Made by a program: the position numbers and the translations under genes. The notes beneath the pieces were generated by a model. The model saw only the letters and a program-made list of their open reading frames with translations, had not been told where the DNA came from and searched no databases. Source: Oscillospiraceae bacterium (GTDB taxonomy: Bacteria > Bacillota > Clostridia > Oscillospirales > Oscillospiraceae). From it: DNA of 64,000 nucleotides. Position 1 is the first letter of the stretch, and the number at the start of each line of letters is the position of its first letter. The stretch spans positions 39,333 through 103,332 of the forward strand of contig SVLS01000004.1 in assembly GCA_015067835.1 (NCBI GenBank), read 5' to 3'. Below, one piece after another: positions 1-8,373 of the stretch.

Positions 1-23
1 GGTTTCACCTGTGTCCACTTCAT
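1..23 (-). CDS. 5' end of a truncated gene, possibly prmA
   Basis: Only the first codons of a minus-strand gene are inside the window. Read on the minus strand, AGGAGG (39-34) sits ten bases before an ATG at 23 and the frame then stays open to the window edge, giving MKWTQVK. That opening resembles the N-terminus of clostridial ribosomal protein L11 methyltransferase (PrmA), but seven residues are too few to name it. An in-frame ATG at 32 is too close to the Shine-Dalgarno. The gene is divergent from the rpmG operon. Confidence 0.4.
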
Positions 24-131
24 AATATCCATCCCTCCTGCAAAAGAATATGCTTGGACAACATTGCATTATGCATCACAAAGAAAACTTTGTGCGTGGT
101 GAAAATATACGAAATTTTGGTAAAAAAATTG

Positions 132-160
132 TTGACTATATGCAGAATCTGTGATAGAAT
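132..160 (+). promoter_or_regulatory. sigma-A promoter of the rpmG-secE-nusG-rplK-rplA operon
   Basis: TTGACT (132-137) and TAGAAT (155-160) are separated by exactly 17 bp. Transcription would start near 167. No other promoter of this quality lies before rpmG. Confidence 0.7.
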
Positions 161-166
161 GACTCT

Positions 167-291
167 ACCTGTGAAAAAAGGGTTTTGTTGTTATGCCCAT
201 TTTCAGCTTCGGGGCGGAAATGTAGTTGTCCGCCTTCTAAATCTTCACTAGCCGAAGTGATACAGGGAGGCAATTTTAAGGAGGTGCCGTT
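167..291 (+). promoter_or_regulatory. untranslated leader of the rpmG operon with short hairpins
   Basis: About 125 nt separate the predicted start site from rpmG. GGCGGA (213-218) can pair with TCCGCC (229-234), and a shorter CACT/AGTG hairpin follows at about 247-260. Neither is followed by a U-run, so these are not obvious terminators. I recognise no known ribosomal-protein leader, and a regulatory role is only a possibility. Between 24 and 131 the only structure seen is a 7-bp hairpin (77-94). Confidence 0.3.
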
Positions 292-441
292 ATGCGCGTA
301 AAAGTCACTTTGAGATGTTCTGAGTGCAAGCAGAGAAACTACAATACTATGAAAAACAAGAAGAACGACCCTGACCGTCTCGAAATGAGCAAGTACTGCA
401 GATTCTGCAGAAAACACACCACTCACAACGAGACCAAGTAA
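292..441 (+). CDS. rpmG: 50S ribosomal protein L33
   Basis: This encodes a 49-residue protein starting [12 protein letters not shown], the usual size for bacterial L33, a small protein of the large ribosomal subunit near the E site. Two CxxC pairs (CSEC and CRFC) are visible, so this is the zinc-binding form of L33. The start has a strong AAGGAGGTG Shine-Dalgarno (279-287). It is the first gene of the operon and lies 15 bp before secE, the common Firmicute order in which L33 precedes the SecE and NusG genes. Confidence 0.95.
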   Translation: MRVKVTLRCSECKQRNYNTMKNKKNDPDRLEMSKYCRFCRKHTTHNETK

Positions 442-456
442 GGAGAGGACAAAGCT

Positions 457-699
457 ATGGCAGAAGTCAAAAAGGAAAACTGGTTCAAGAGAGCCATGGG
501 TGCTGTCGGCAGATACTTCCGTGAGCTGAAGAGCGAGCTGAAGAAGGTCGTCTGGTCCACCCCCAAGCAGGTTGCTAAAAACACCCTGATTGTCATTGCC
601 TGCGTTCTCATCGTTGGCCTATTCGTTTGGCTGTTTGACTTTGTGGCACAAGTCAGCATCAACGCTTTGATTGATGGTGTCCACAGCCTGTCCCACTAA
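457..699 (+). CDS. secE: preprotein translocase subunit SecE
   Basis: An 80-residue protein with a basic amphipathic N-terminal stretch (about residues 8-42, containing FRELKSELKKVVWSTPKQ, the SecE signature) followed by one membrane segment (about 43-65). SecE clamps the SecY channel of the general secretion translocon in the cytoplasmic membrane. Length and the single-helix architecture match Firmicute SecE. A GGAGAGG ribosome-binding site precedes the ATG. It is co-transcribed with rpmG and nusG. Confidence 0.95.
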   Translation: MAEVKKENWFKRAMGAVGRYFRELKSELKKVVWSTPKQVAKNTLIVIACVLIVGLFVWLFDFVAQVSINALIDGVHSLSH

Positions 700-709
700 G
701 GTATCGGCT

Positions 710-1240
710 ATGGCAGAGGCTGCAAAGTGGTATGTAGTGCATACCTATTCCGGCTATGAGAACACGGTAAAAGCCACAATTGAAAAAACCGTTGAAAGCC
801 GTCAGCTGCAGGATGTAATCCAGGCAATTTCCATTCCTATGGAAACTGTTACAGAAATTACAGACTCCGGCGCAACCAAGACCTATGACCGCAAGGTATT
901 CCCCGGTTATGTTCTGGTTAAGATGGTTTACAGCGACGACACTTGGCATGTCGTACGGGATGTCCGCGGCGTAACCGGCTTCGTCGGCACATCCAGCAAC
1001 GACCCCACTCCCCTGACAGATGAAGAAGTCTACGCAATGGGCGTAGAGAAGAAGGAAATCATCGTCAATTACGATGTTGGCGATACTGTCCGGATTCTCG
1101 ATGGTCCTTTGAGCTCCTTCACTGGTGTTGTAGAGAGCATTGAGGTCGAAAAGAATGCGGTCAGCGTAGTTGTATCTATGTTCGGCCGTGAGACCCCGGT
1201 TGAGTTTGAGCTCGACCAAATTGAGGTCATTTCCCAGTAA
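710..1240 (+). CDS. nusG: transcription termination/antitermination factor NusG
   Basis: A 176-residue NusG starting MAEAAKWYVVHTYSGYE. The NGN domain (about 1-105) binds the RNA polymerase clamp. The C-terminal KOW domain (about 122-176) carries GDTVRILDGPLSSFTGVVE and links polymerase to the ribosome (NusE/S10) or Rho. An in-frame ATG at 671 would add 13 residues overlapping secE. The 710 start gives the family's usual N-terminus, with a weak AAGG at 698-701 consistent with translational coupling to secE. Confidence 0.95.
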   Translation: MAEAAKWYVVHTYSGYENTVKATIEKTVESRQLQDVIQAISIPMETVTEITDSGATKTYDRKVFPGYVLVKMVYSDDTWHVVRDVRGVTGFVGTSSNDPTPLTDEEVYAMGVEKKEIIVNYDVGDTVRILDGPLSSFTGVVESIEVEKNAVSVVVSMFGRETPVEFELDQIEVISQ

Positions 1241-1342
1241 ACGCATCGAACCGATTCTTCGGTTGGAACGTGGGAGGGGTGAATGCCCCGCAAGAAATGC
1301 GCAACGCGCATATTACCACATTTTATTCAGGAGGTGCTTATA

Positions 1343-1768
1343 ATGGCACAGAAAGTTACCGGTATTATCAAACTTCAAATTAACGCCGCTAAGGCAACCG
1401 CTTCCCCCCCTGTCGGCCCCGCTTTGGGTCAGCACGGCGTGAACATCGCCGCTTTCATCAAGGAATTCAACGCCCGTACCCAGAATATGGAAGGCTACAA
1501 GATTCCTGTTGTCATCACTGTTTACGCAGATCGCAGCTTTACTTTTATCACCAAGACTCCCCCCACTCCTCTGCTGGTTATGAAGGCCGCAGGCTTGCAG
1601 GGTGGCTCCGGTGTCCCCAATAAGAATAAAGTTGGTTCTTTGACCGCTGCTCAGGTTACTGAGATTGCAAAGACCAAGCTGCCCGACCTGAACGTTAACT
1701 CCCTGGAAGCTGCTGAGAGCCAGGTTCGTGGCACTTGCCGCTCTATGGGCGTCACTGTTGTTGACTAA
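1343..1768 (+). CDS. rplK: 50S ribosomal protein L11
   Basis: The 141-residue length is exactly typical for L11, a component of the GTPase-associated centre that binds 23S rRNA and affects stringent-factor activation. The N-terminal domain has the [14 protein letters not shown] signature (about 21-34). The C-terminal RNA-binding domain contains the [14 protein letters not shown] segment. An AGGAGG Shine-Dalgarno (1329-1334) fixes the ATG at 1343; an upstream in-frame ATG at 1283 has no such site and would add a non-family extension. Confidence 0.97.
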   Translation: MAQKVTGIIKLQINAAKATASPPVGPALGQHGVNIAAFIKEFNARTQNMEGYKIPVVITVYADRSFTFITKTPPTPLLVMKAAGLQGGSGVPNKNKVGSLTAAQVTEIAKTKLPDLNVNSLEAAESQVRGTCRSMGVTVVD

Positions 1769-1845
1769 AATTTGCTGACCGGGGTTACAACCTCGGAAAT
1801 GTGGGAGGATTATTCCGCATCACCACTATAAGGAGGAAAATTACA

Positions 1846-2538
1846 TTGTTTAGAGGTAAAAAGTATAGCGAGAGCGCAAAGCTGATTGATCGCTCTGTCC
1901 AATATGACCCCAGCGAGGCACTGGCACTGGTTGTCAAGGGTGCTTCCGCTAAGTTCGACGAGACTGTCGAGTTGCACGTTAAGTTGGGCGTTGACTCCCG
2001 TCACGCTGACCAGCAGGTTCGTGGTGCAGTTGTTCTGCCCAACGGTACCGGTAAGACTGCTCGCGTTCTGGTCTTCACCAAGGACGCCAAGGTTGACGAA
2101 GCCAAGGCTGCCGGCGCTGACTATGTTGGCGGTATGGAGCTGGTTGAGAAGATCACCAAGGAGAACTGGTTTGAGTTCGATGTGGTCGTTGCTTCTCCCG
2201 ATATGATGGGCGTTGTTGGCCGTCTGGGTAAGGTCCTGGGTCCCAAGGGCTTGATGCCCTCCCCCAAGGCCGGCACTGTGACTCCCAATGTGGCCGCAGC
2301 CGTCACTGAAATCAAGGCTGGTAAGGTTGAGTACCGTCTGGACAAGACCAACATCATCCACTGCCCCATCGGCAAGGTTTCCTTCGGCGCTGAAAAGCTG
2401 GCCGAGAATATGGACACTCTGATGACTGCTATTGTCAAGGCAAAGCCCGCCGCTGCCAAGGGTCAGTATATCAAGTCCTGCACCGTGGTTTCCACTATGG
2501 GCCCCGGCGTTAAGGTTTCCGCTGCAAAGTATCTGTAA
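1846..2538 (+). CDS. rplA: 50S ribosomal protein L1 (TTG start)
   Basis: A 230-residue L1, the L1-stalk protein, which in many bacteria also represses translation of its own operon. The [19 protein letters not shown] signature is intact near the middle. The start is TTG at 1846, placed ten bases after AGGAGG (1831-1836), giving the normal L1 length. The in-frame GTG at 1801 lies before that Shine-Dalgarno. A terminator follows directly, so rplJ and rplL are not part of this operon. Confidence 0.95.
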   Translation: MFRGKKYSESAKLIDRSVQYDPSEALALVVKGASAKFDETVELHVKLGVDSRHADQQVRGAVVLPNGTGKTARVLVFTKDAKVDEAKAAGADYVGGMELVEKITKENWFEFDVVVASPDMMGVVGRLGKVLGPKGLMPSPKAGTVTPNVAAAVTEIKAGKVEYRLDKTNIIHCPIGKVSFGAEKLAENMDTLMTAIVKAKPAAAKGQYIKSCTVVSTMGPGVKVSAAKYL

Positions 2539-2556
2539 TTCAATAGATGCAATATT

Positions 2557-2585
2557 CCCCCTGCGGTTTTTCCGCAGGGGGTTTT
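2557..2585 (+). terminator. Rho-independent terminator of the ribosomal-protein operon
   Basis: CCCCCTGCGG (2557-2566) pairs perfectly with CCGCAGGGGG (2572-2581) around a T-rich five-base loop and is followed by TTTTATT. It begins 18 bp after the rplA stop. Confidence 0.9.
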
Positions 2586-2590
2586 ATTCG

Positions 2591-2623
2591 TATAAAATGC
2601 TCCCTGCGTATGACACAGGGAGC
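2591..2623 (-). terminator. Rho-independent terminator of the yqhY-ispA operon
   Basis: GCTCCCTG (2599-2606) pairs with CAGGGAGC (2616-2623). On the minus strand the hairpin is followed by ATTTTATA, and it lies just beyond the ispA stop. It is convergent with the rplA terminator. Confidence 0.75.
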
Positions 2624-2628
2624 AAAAA

Positions 2629-3501
2629 TTATACCTTTCGCTGAGTTAACTCATTTGCTAAAGCGCTCAAATAAGCCGCATCGTCAAATACGTCAAGCGC
2701 ATCAATGGCCTTATGCGTATATTCTTGAACCAATTCCTCACATTTTTCCAGCCCGTAAAGGCGAACAAAGGTGTTCTTGCCCCCATCGGTTCCGACGCCC
2801 TTGCCCATCTCTTCCTTCGTTCCGATAACATCCAGCATATCGTCACGAATCTGGAAGGCTAAGCCTAAATGAGCAGCAAATTCACCGGCCGCTTGCAGCT
2901 GCCGGTCATCGCCACCGCCGGCAATGACACCTAAACAACACGCAGTATGGATGAGCGCACCTGTTTTTCTGGATTGAATATCCAGAACCTCCTGTTGGGA
3001 AAGCTGCCGCTCCTCGCTGGAAATATCCAGCACTTGTCCGCCAACCATTCCCAGCGAACCAATGTCTTTTGCAAAAACCCCAACCGCTTTGGCAACATCA
3101 GAAGCAGGCAAATCAGCAGAAGCGATGCAGCCAAAAGCATCTGAAAGCAGCGCATCTCCAGCCAGTATCGCCATTGCCTCTCCATATACCTTATGGTTGG
3201 TCAGCCTGCCGCGGCGGTAATCATCGTTGTCCATTGCCGGAAGATCATCGTGAATCAGGCTGTAGGTATGAACCATCTCCACCGCCGCCGCAAAGGGTGT
3301 TGCCTTTTGCCAATCCTTGCCGCACAATCTTGCGAATTCAAACACCAGGATGGGGCGCAACCGCTTTCCACCTGCAAGGAGGCTGTAAGCCATCGCCTCA
3401 TACAGCGATTTTTGAGGCTCGTTACCGAATTGACAAAACCATTTTTTCAAATATTGCTCAATATACTGACGATATTCAGCAGAAAGCTCAACCGTTTTCA
3501 T
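2629..3501 (-). CDS. ispA: polyprenyl (farnesyl/geranyl-type) diphosphate synthase
   Basis: This 290-residue short-chain trans-isoprenyl diphosphate synthase condenses IPP with allylic diphosphates, feeding UppS (19.8 kb) and quinone or carrier lipid synthesis. The first Asp-rich motif is DDLPAMDND and the second is RDDMLD; GGKRLRP near residue 50 is the IPP-binding signature. The start MKTVELS overlaps the end of xseB by 14 bp and is preceded by GAGG. The longer in-frame start at 3537 would overlap xseB further. The xseA-xseB-ispA order is conserved in Firmicutes. Confidence 0.93.
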   Translation of the reverse strand: MKTVELSAEYRQYIEQYLKKWFCQFGNEPQKSLYEAMAYSLLAGGKRLRPILVFEFARLCGKDWQKATPFAAAVEMVHTYSLIHDDLPAMDNDDYRRGRLTNHKVYGEAMAILAGDALLSDAFGCIASADLPASDVAKAVGVFAKDIGSLGMVGGQVLDISSEERQLSQQEVLDIQSRKTGALIHTACCLGVIAGGGDDRQLQAAGEFAAHLGLAFQIRDDMLDVIGTKEEMGKGVGTDGGKNTFVRLYGLEKCEELVQEYTHKAIDALDVFDDAAYLSALANELTQRKV

Positions 3502-3724
3502 CCTCAAACTCCTCAAATGTCGGATTTCCATCCGCACCTTTTACGACCTTTTCAACCTGAAGCTGTGCTTCATTAAGCATTTTGTCACAGGCGCGAATCA
3601 GCTCTGTCCCCTCTTGAAACAGCTTCAACGACTCATCCAGTGCCACATCGCCCCGTTCCATCACGCGAACAATCTGCTCCAGACGCTGCATATTACCTTC
3701 AAAGGTTGCATTTTTTTCATTCAT
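3488..3724 (-). CDS. xseB: exodeoxyribonuclease VII small subunit
   Basis: A 78-residue, mostly helical protein with the pattern FEGNMQRLEQIVRVMERGD and LDESLKLFQEGTELI, which is diagnostic of XseB. It combines with XseA to form the single-strand-specific exonuclease VII. It overlaps xseA by 8 bp and ispA by 14 bp, so the three genes are translationally coupled. Confidence 0.95.
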   Translation of the reverse strand: MNEKNATFEGNMQRLEQIVRVMERGDVALDESLKLFQEGTELIRACDKMLNEAQLQVEKVVKGADGNPTFEEFEDENG

Positions 3725-4931
3725 CGCAATTCTCCTTTATCTGCGTTACCGCTGCCGCCAGGCTGCCGTCATTCAATTTGATTTCAACATTCTGTCCCAC
3801 TCGAACCTGAGAGACGCTTCTGATAATTTCACCATCATCTGCCTGGGTAATTGCATATCCCCTGGTCAGTACCTTTAGCGGGCTCATTGCATCCAATTTA
3901 GCCGCCTGCTCCACAAATCGGCGCCGCCTTTGCTCCAAAAGCGTGGTTTGGGATGAAATCAGTCGGTTATGAAGAAGCAGTACGCCTTGTCTTCGCTGAT
4001 TCAGATAACCCACAGGACTGACAATGGTCGGACTGGCTGAGAGTGCCCTCAGATGCTGTCTGCCGGACTTGATTTGCCGGGTAAGACATGTGACCATTGT
4101 GGCTGAAAAGCTGTCCAGAACCTGTCGCAGAGCGTCCTGATCCTGAACTGCAAGCTCCGCCCCATTGGAAGGCGTAGCAGCACGCAAATCTGCAACATAA
4201 TCGGAAATGGTTACATCCGGCTCATGTCCCACAGCAGAAATGACAGGGATCTCCGATTCGTAAATTGCTCTTGCCACTCGCTCATCATTAAAGGCCCATA
4301 AATCCTCGATGGAACCACCGCCCCGACCCACAATCAACAAATCAGCCAGCTTGAACCGGTTTGCATATCGAATGGCGCCTACAATCTCCGGTGGCGCTTC
4401 CGCCCCCTGTACGCGAACCGGAAACAGCCGAACCTTTGTAAGTGGGTAGCGCTTTCTGAGAATTCGCAGCATATCGTGCACCGCTGCACCGGCTGAGCTG
4501 GTAACAATCCCGATGACACCCGGATATTTAGGCAGCGGCTTTTTATGTGCCGGGTCAAACAGACCCTGCTCCGCAAGCTGTGCCTTCAGCTGCTCAAAGG
4601 CGGCATATAAATCGCCCACACCGTCCATAGCCATAGAGGAGCAATACAGTTGATATGCACCGTCTCGCGGGAAAACCGAAATTTTTCCCATTGCGATGAC
4701 CTTCATACCATTGTCAGGACGAAAGCGCAAGCGCACTGCATTTCCCTTAAACATAACGCATTTTAATGCGCCACCTTCATCCTTCAGGGTGAAATAATGG
4801 TGACCCGAGGGGTACATTTTATAGTTGCTGATTTCACCGCGAACCGCAACTGCACCCAGAAGCGGGTCAGCATCCATACGACTGCGAATATATTCATTGA
4901 TTTGAGTGATAGACAGAACCTGCTGTTCCAT
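3717..4931 (-). CDS. xseA: exodeoxyribonuclease VII large subunit
   Basis: A 404-residue catalytic subunit. The N-terminal OB-fold domain (about 1-100) starts LSITQINEYI. The catalytic domain carries the GRGGGSIEDLWAFNDE motif, and a coiled-coil region follows before the C-terminal segment. Length and motifs match intact XseA. It starts with ATG after GGAGG and lies one base after the stop of the TsaD paralogue. Confidence 0.96.
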   Translation of the reverse strand: MEQQVLSITQINEYIRSRMDADPLLGAVAVRGEISNYKMYPSGHHYFTLKDEGGALKCVMFKGNAVRLRFRPDNGMKVIAMGKISVFPRDGAYQLYCSSMAMDGVGDLYAAFEQLKAQLAEQGLFDPAHKKPLPKYPGVIGIVTSSAGAAVHDMLRILRKRYPLTKVRLFPVRVQGAEAPPEIVGAIRYANRFKLADLLIVGRGGGSIEDLWAFNDERVARAIYESEIPVISAVGHEPDVTISDYVADLRAATPSNGAELAVQDQDALRQVLDSFSATMVTCLTRQIKSGRQHLRALSASPTIVSPVGYLNQRRQGVLLLHNRLISSQTTLLEQRRRRFVEQAAKLDAMSPLKVLTRGYAITQADDGEIIRSVSQVRVGQNVEIKLNDGSLAAAVTQIKENCDE

Positions 4932-4932
4932 T

Positions 4933-5856
4933 TTACTCCTCCATCAATCGATTTGCCAACACTGCAACGCCCATGGCATTGTCCGTTGAAAACTGTGGTT
5001 GTGCAAAAATGGGATAAAATTCGCTCATACGGCTACGAAGCATCTGATTGGAAGCAACGCCGCCGGAAAAAACCACCGGCAAACCGGGATACTTCTTTAG
5101 AGCATTCGCTGTTGCCTGGAAAACCGCCTGCGCTACACAGCGCAGCGCATAAGCAGCCGTCTCCGAAACTGATGGATGCTTTTCATAGAACTGCTGCACC
5201 TTATTCTGTGCACCGGAAAGTGAAAACTCCATCTCAGGGCACCTGACACGAAATACTTCCGTTAATTCTGCCTCACGGCCGGCAATGTCCAAATGCTTGC
5301 CGGCAGGAAATGGCAGATTCAACATCACACCGGTGCGGTCAATCAGCTGACCGGCAGAAATGTCCGTCGTACCGCCGATGCGCTGGCAAACAACATTTTT
5401 CCCCTCCGGCTTTACCAGCAACAGTTCTGTTGTGCCGCCGGACAGATGCCAAGCAAGATGCTCTGTGTCCATTAAATCCAAACGACCGGCGCTCCACAAG
5501 GATGCCGCAATATGCCCCTGTTGGTGAGAAACCTCCACCAGCGGTACTTTCAAAGCATCAGCAAGCAATTTCGCGTGGCTATATCCAACCATAAAGCAGG
5601 GCATATAGCTTCCGTCCACTGCCCGGGGGCGGGTTGACACACCAACCGCACCGATTTGATTGTCCTGTATATGGGAAAACAGCCTGCCGGAAAGCTCCGG
5701 CAGGCTTTTAATATGGGCAAATACAGCATCTGATTGGCGCAATCCAAGCTCCCCCGCCTTTACCGGAAGCAGCTGGGAGCAATTCTCACCACCATTGCCA
5801 TCAAAATAAGCAACAGAGGTGGTGTAATTGCTGGTATCCATTCCCAATGTAATCAT
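4933..5856 (-). CDS. TsaD/Kae1-family paralogue (peptidase M22 superfamily)
   Basis: About 307 residues with an ASKHA ATPase fold. It opens ITLGMDTSNYTTSVAY (nucleotide-binding loop) and keeps a Kae1/TsaD-like metal-site motif, HQQGH, near residue 111. SGGTTELLLV and FSGGVASNQ are phosphate-binding loops. The sequence is shorter than bona fide TsaD (about 340 residues) and sits between xseA and nusB, not with tsaB/tsaE, so it is probably a paralogue and not the t6A synthase. The ATG at 5856 overlaps the nusB TGA; an in-frame ATG at 5862 is also possible. Its specific role is unknown. Confidence 0.8.
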   Translation of the reverse strand: MITLGMDTSNYTTSVAYFDGNGGENCSQLLPVKAGELGLRQSDAVFAHIKSLPELSGRLFSHIQDNQIGAVGVSTRPRAVDGSYMPCFMVGYSHAKLLADALKVPLVEVSHQQGHIAASLWSAGRLDLMDTEHLAWHLSGGTTELLLVKPEGKNVVCQRIGGTTDISAGQLIDRTGVMLNLPFPAGKHLDIAGREAELTEVFRVRCPEMEFSLSGAQNKVQQFYEKHPSVSETAAYALRCVAQAVFQATANALKKYPGLPVVFSGGVASNQMLRSRMSEFYPIFAQPQFSTDNAMGVAVLANRLMEE

Positions 5857-6314
5857 CAGCATTCCCCTACAGACGAAAGACCGCGGGCAAAGCTTCCCAA
5901 AATACCGTTTACAAAAGCACCCGTATCATCGCCATCGTATTTTTTTGCAAGACGAACTGCCTCCGAAACTGCAACACCGGTGGGAACATCCTCTACATAA
6001 AGAATCTCAAAAATTGCCAGCTGCATAACCGCACGGGCCAGTCTGGAAATGCGGGATACATCCCAGTCGATGGAATACTTCTGAATATATTCATTCAGCA
6101 TTTCCTGACGATTGGCAACGCCGGAAACAACGCCGTCAATATATGCCAGCTGGGCACGGCTCGGACGCTCCTCGTAGATTTCATTTTCCTCGGAGAGCAG
6201 CTTGTAGTATTCCTTTTCAAGGCGTGTCGCAACAACGACATCCGGTTCTTCTCCGGTAAAGCCCTGAGAATAAATCAAATGCACTGCCAGTTCTCTGGCA
6301 TTGGCTCTGGTCAT
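5856..6314 (-). CDS. nusB: transcription antitermination factor NusB
   Basis: A 152-residue all-helical RNA-binding protein that, with NusE/S10, binds boxA RNA in rRNA antitermination. It starts MTRANARELAVHLIYSQGF and ends with the conserved VSEAVRLAKKYDGDDTGAFVNGILG-type segment (read here in parts). GGAGG precedes the ATG. It lies 9 bp downstream of yqhY, as in Bacillus where yqhY-nusB are also adjacent. Confidence 0.95.
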   Translation of the reverse strand: MTRANARELAVHLIYSQGFTGEEPDVVVATRLEKEYYKLLSEENEIYEERPSRAQLAYIDGVVSGVANRQEMLNEYIQKYSIDWDVSRISRLARAVMQLAIFEILYVEDVPTGVAVSEAVRLAKKYDGDDTGAFVNGILGSFARGLSSVGEC

Positions 6315-6323
6315 AGTGCCTCC

Positions 6324-6689
6324 TTACGGGCGGATAATGCCACAAACGTGGACATTCACCGCAATGGATTTCACACCTGTAATGGCCTCAACCGCATTGA
6401 TAATGGCAGTCTGTGCAACCTCTGCGATGGAAACAACACTTTTACCGTAGGTGATGACAATATCAACATCAATCGTCGTGACATTCTTATCCGAAACAGC
6501 AATGCGGATTGCCTTCTCAGACCGCTTACCCAGGCGGTCAGAGGCATCATAGTTGGAGCGACTGCCAATGCTAAAAACGCCCTTCACATCCTTCAGTGCC
6601 TGAACAACAATAGATGCAATCACATCTCTGGAAATCATAACGCTTCCGTTTTCTTCCACTTTACATACATAATTCTTTTGGTCAGCCAT
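6324..6689 (-). CDS. yqhY: Asp23/Gls24 family envelope-stress protein (YqhY-like)
   Basis: A 121-residue DUF322/Asp23 protein. Visible signatures are the segment beginning NGSVMISRDVIASIV and the beta-rich core near VTTIDVDIVITYGKSV. In Bacillus, YqhY is co-transcribed with accBC and nusB and is linked to acetyl-CoA carboxylase control. Here it leads the nusB operon while accB/accC are absent next to it. GGGAGG precedes the ATG and a strong promoter lies 50 bp upstream. Confidence 0.9.
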   Translation of the reverse strand: MADQKNYVCKVEENGSVMISRDVIASIVVQALKDVKGVFSIGSRSNYDASDRLGKRSEKAIRIAVSDKNVTTIDVDIVITYGKSVVSIAEVAQTAIINAVEAITGVKSIAVNVHVCGIIRP

Positions 6690-6739
6690 AAGGATACCTC
6701 CCGATTATTTACGCCTATTATGGCATAATTCTTTACTTT

Positions 6740-6768
6740 AGTATACCAAATAAAATGACACTCGTCAA
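6740..6768 (-). promoter_or_regulatory. sigma-A promoter of the yqhY-nusB-xseAB-ispA operon
   Basis: On the minus strand TTGACG (6768-6763), a 17-bp spacer and TATACT (6745-6740). The start site would fall about 45 bp before yqhY. Confidence 0.8.
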
Positions 6769-6800
6769 TAAAATTTCATCAGAAGATGCTTAAATAGGCA

Positions 6801-6830
6801 AAAAATTAGCCTGTGGAAGTTCCCACAGGC
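6801..6830 (-). terminator. terminator of the spoIIIA operon
   Basis: GCCTGTGG (6809-6816) pairs with CCACAGGC (6823-6830). On the minus strand the stem is followed by TAATTTTTT. It starts 11 bp after the spoIIIAH stop. Confidence 0.85.
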
Positions 6831-6840
6831 TTTATTACCA

Positions 6841-7413
6841 TCACTGTACCTCTACCACACGAATGTCTTCCATCCCAAAACCGGATTGCGTAATCACAAT
6901 GTCAGCAATCACCGCAACATCCCCATTCTGCATTCCACCCTCCGGACTGGCAACTGCAACAGAAATACCTGTATCAGACATATAGGCAACGCAATCCGTA
7001 TAGCCCTTGGCAATAATCAAACTTTCGATTTGCGCCTCACACAAGGCAGTTTGAACGATTTTCTCCAGTTGTGCATTGGATTCCTGCTGTTCGCTGGCAG
7101 AACCGTAAGCCATTGCCTCCTGCAGCAAGTTGACAGCGCTGTCCCGCGCCTCCTGTCTCGACAGGCGAACCGCAGCAAAATAGTCAATGGAAGTATCTGT
7201 ACCCTCCAGATTTGTTTCCGTATCCAGAATCAGGCTGCTATCCGACATTACCATTTCTGCATCCAGCATATCTGTCAGATCTGCAACATTCTGGGAATTG
7301 GAATACATCCAGTTCATATATATTCCGGCACACACCACCAACAAGACGCCTGCAGCCATCATATTTTTCTTGCAGTTCCCTTTACTCCATTTTTTCATAT
7401 CCCACTTTTTCAT
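6841..7413 (-). CDS. spoIIIAH: stage III sporulation protein AH (mother-cell channel subunit)
   Basis: A 190-residue protein with one N-terminal membrane helix (about residues 19-36), an acidic linker, and a C-terminal ring-forming domain. Known SpoIIIAH has a YscJ/FliF-like fold and binds forespore SpoIIQ across the intermembrane space to make the feeding-tube channel. Positional evidence is decisive: it is the last of eight consecutive spoIIIA genes. A GGAGG lies seven bases before the ATG at 7413. Confidence 0.92.
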   Translation of the reverse strand: MKKWDMKKWSKGNCKKNMMAAGVLLVVCAGIYMNWMYSNSQNVADLTDMLDAEMVMSDSSLILDTETNLEGTDTSIDYFAAVRLSRQEARDSAVNLLQEAMAYGSASEQQESNAQLEKIVQTALCEAQIESLIIAKGYTDCVAYMSDTGISVAVASPEGGMQNGDVAVIADIVITQSGFGMEDIRVVEVQ

Positions 7414-7426
7414 AAACAGCCTCCAT

Positions 7427-7909
7427 TCATTTCATTTTCAGTACGGAAATTTGACTCGTGTCCAAGCCGGTTACCTTTGATACTGCTTCTGTAATGGCAA
7501 GGCAAACGCTTGCACGCTCAGCCCCCTGACATAAAATGATTGCACCGCGGTATGTAGGAGAAATCACTTGCGCCACCAACCCACTTTGACCGCGATTTTC
7601 ATTGGTAATAATCACGGTGTCCTCCCGGTTCTCTCCAGGCTTATCCGTCTGGTATATCACCTGTTCTCCAGTTTGATATGTGAGCATTACCTGTACCCTT
7701 CCAGCTCCTTCAATTCCTGCCAATATATCTTCCAGCTGCTCACAGACAGATGGCTGTGTCACCGTGCTTTCTGTTGGTGTTACCGTTGCTTCCTTTCTTG
7801 TTTGCGCTGGTATCAACATCAAGACCACACCAACAAGAAGAATGAGAACAAAATATTTATACTTTCCTATCCAGTTTGTTAATTTCTCCCGTATTGCTAC
7901 CCTGTCCAT
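7427..7909 (-). CDS. spoIIIAG: stage III sporulation protein AG
   Basis: A 160-residue protein with one membrane helix (about 20-36) and a C-terminal ring-building domain containing GRVQVMLTYQTGEQ and GAIILCQGAER, typical of SpoIIIAG. It forms the large oligomeric ring of the mother-cell side of the sporulation channel. The ATG follows GGAGG by seven bases and the gene overlaps spoIIIAF by 13 bp. Confidence 0.94.
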   Translation of the reverse strand: MDRVAIREKLTNWIGKYKYFVLILLVGVVLMLIPAQTRKEATVTPTESTVTQPSVCEQLEDILAGIEGAGRVQVMLTYQTGEQVIYQTDKPGENREDTVIITNENRGQSGLVAQVISPTYRGAIILCQGAERASVCLAITEAVSKVTGLDTSQISVLKMK

Positions 7910-8373
7910 ATCTGTTCCTCCTGCGCAATTCCCAGTTCATCTGTCAGTAAGCGTGTAATCACCTGCTTTGCATAGGGCGAGATATTTCCCGACAGCACGA
8001 CCCTCTTCGGTGTGGCCAAGTTATCATTTGAGAGTATGACCTCCACCTGTAATTGACAATCCAATGCCTTGGCTTCGTCCAAAATGTATGCTTCCACCTG
8101 CTCAGTTATGCTTTCGCGGTATGCTTCCATTGCCATTTTTTCTCCGTCAGCCACGATTTGATCCCCATTCGCGTGAATATCCTCCGCCCAGCCAAACCAA
8201 TGTCCAAAGGAAATAGAAGAAATCGGCGAGATAACCGCCATCACCATCAAAAGACCGGCAAGGAATTTGACGGAAACACCAAGAACTCCTTTTTTTCCTG
8301 CCAGTGCTGTTACTGCAGCGCATAACAATGCTGCAGCTACTACACCAACAACATATTCCCGAATCCCGTCCAT
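7897..8373 (-). CDS. spoIIIAF: stage III sporulation protein AF
   Basis: A 158-residue protein with two N-terminal membrane helices (about 5-22 and 28-48) and a soluble alpha/beta C-terminal domain, the known SpoIIIAF layout. The start MDGIREYVVGVV at 8373 overlaps the spoIIIAE stop (TAATG), implying coupled translation. A longer in-frame start at 8424 would extend into spoIIIAE and is rejected. Confidence 0.92.
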   Translation of the reverse strand: MDGIREYVVGVVAAALLCAAVTALAGKKGVLGVSVKFLAGLLMVMAVISPISSISFGHWFGWAEDIHANGDQIVADGEKMAMEAYRESITEQVEAYILDEAKALDCQLQVEVILSNDNLATPKRVVLSGNISPYAKQVITRLLTDELGIAQEEQIWTG

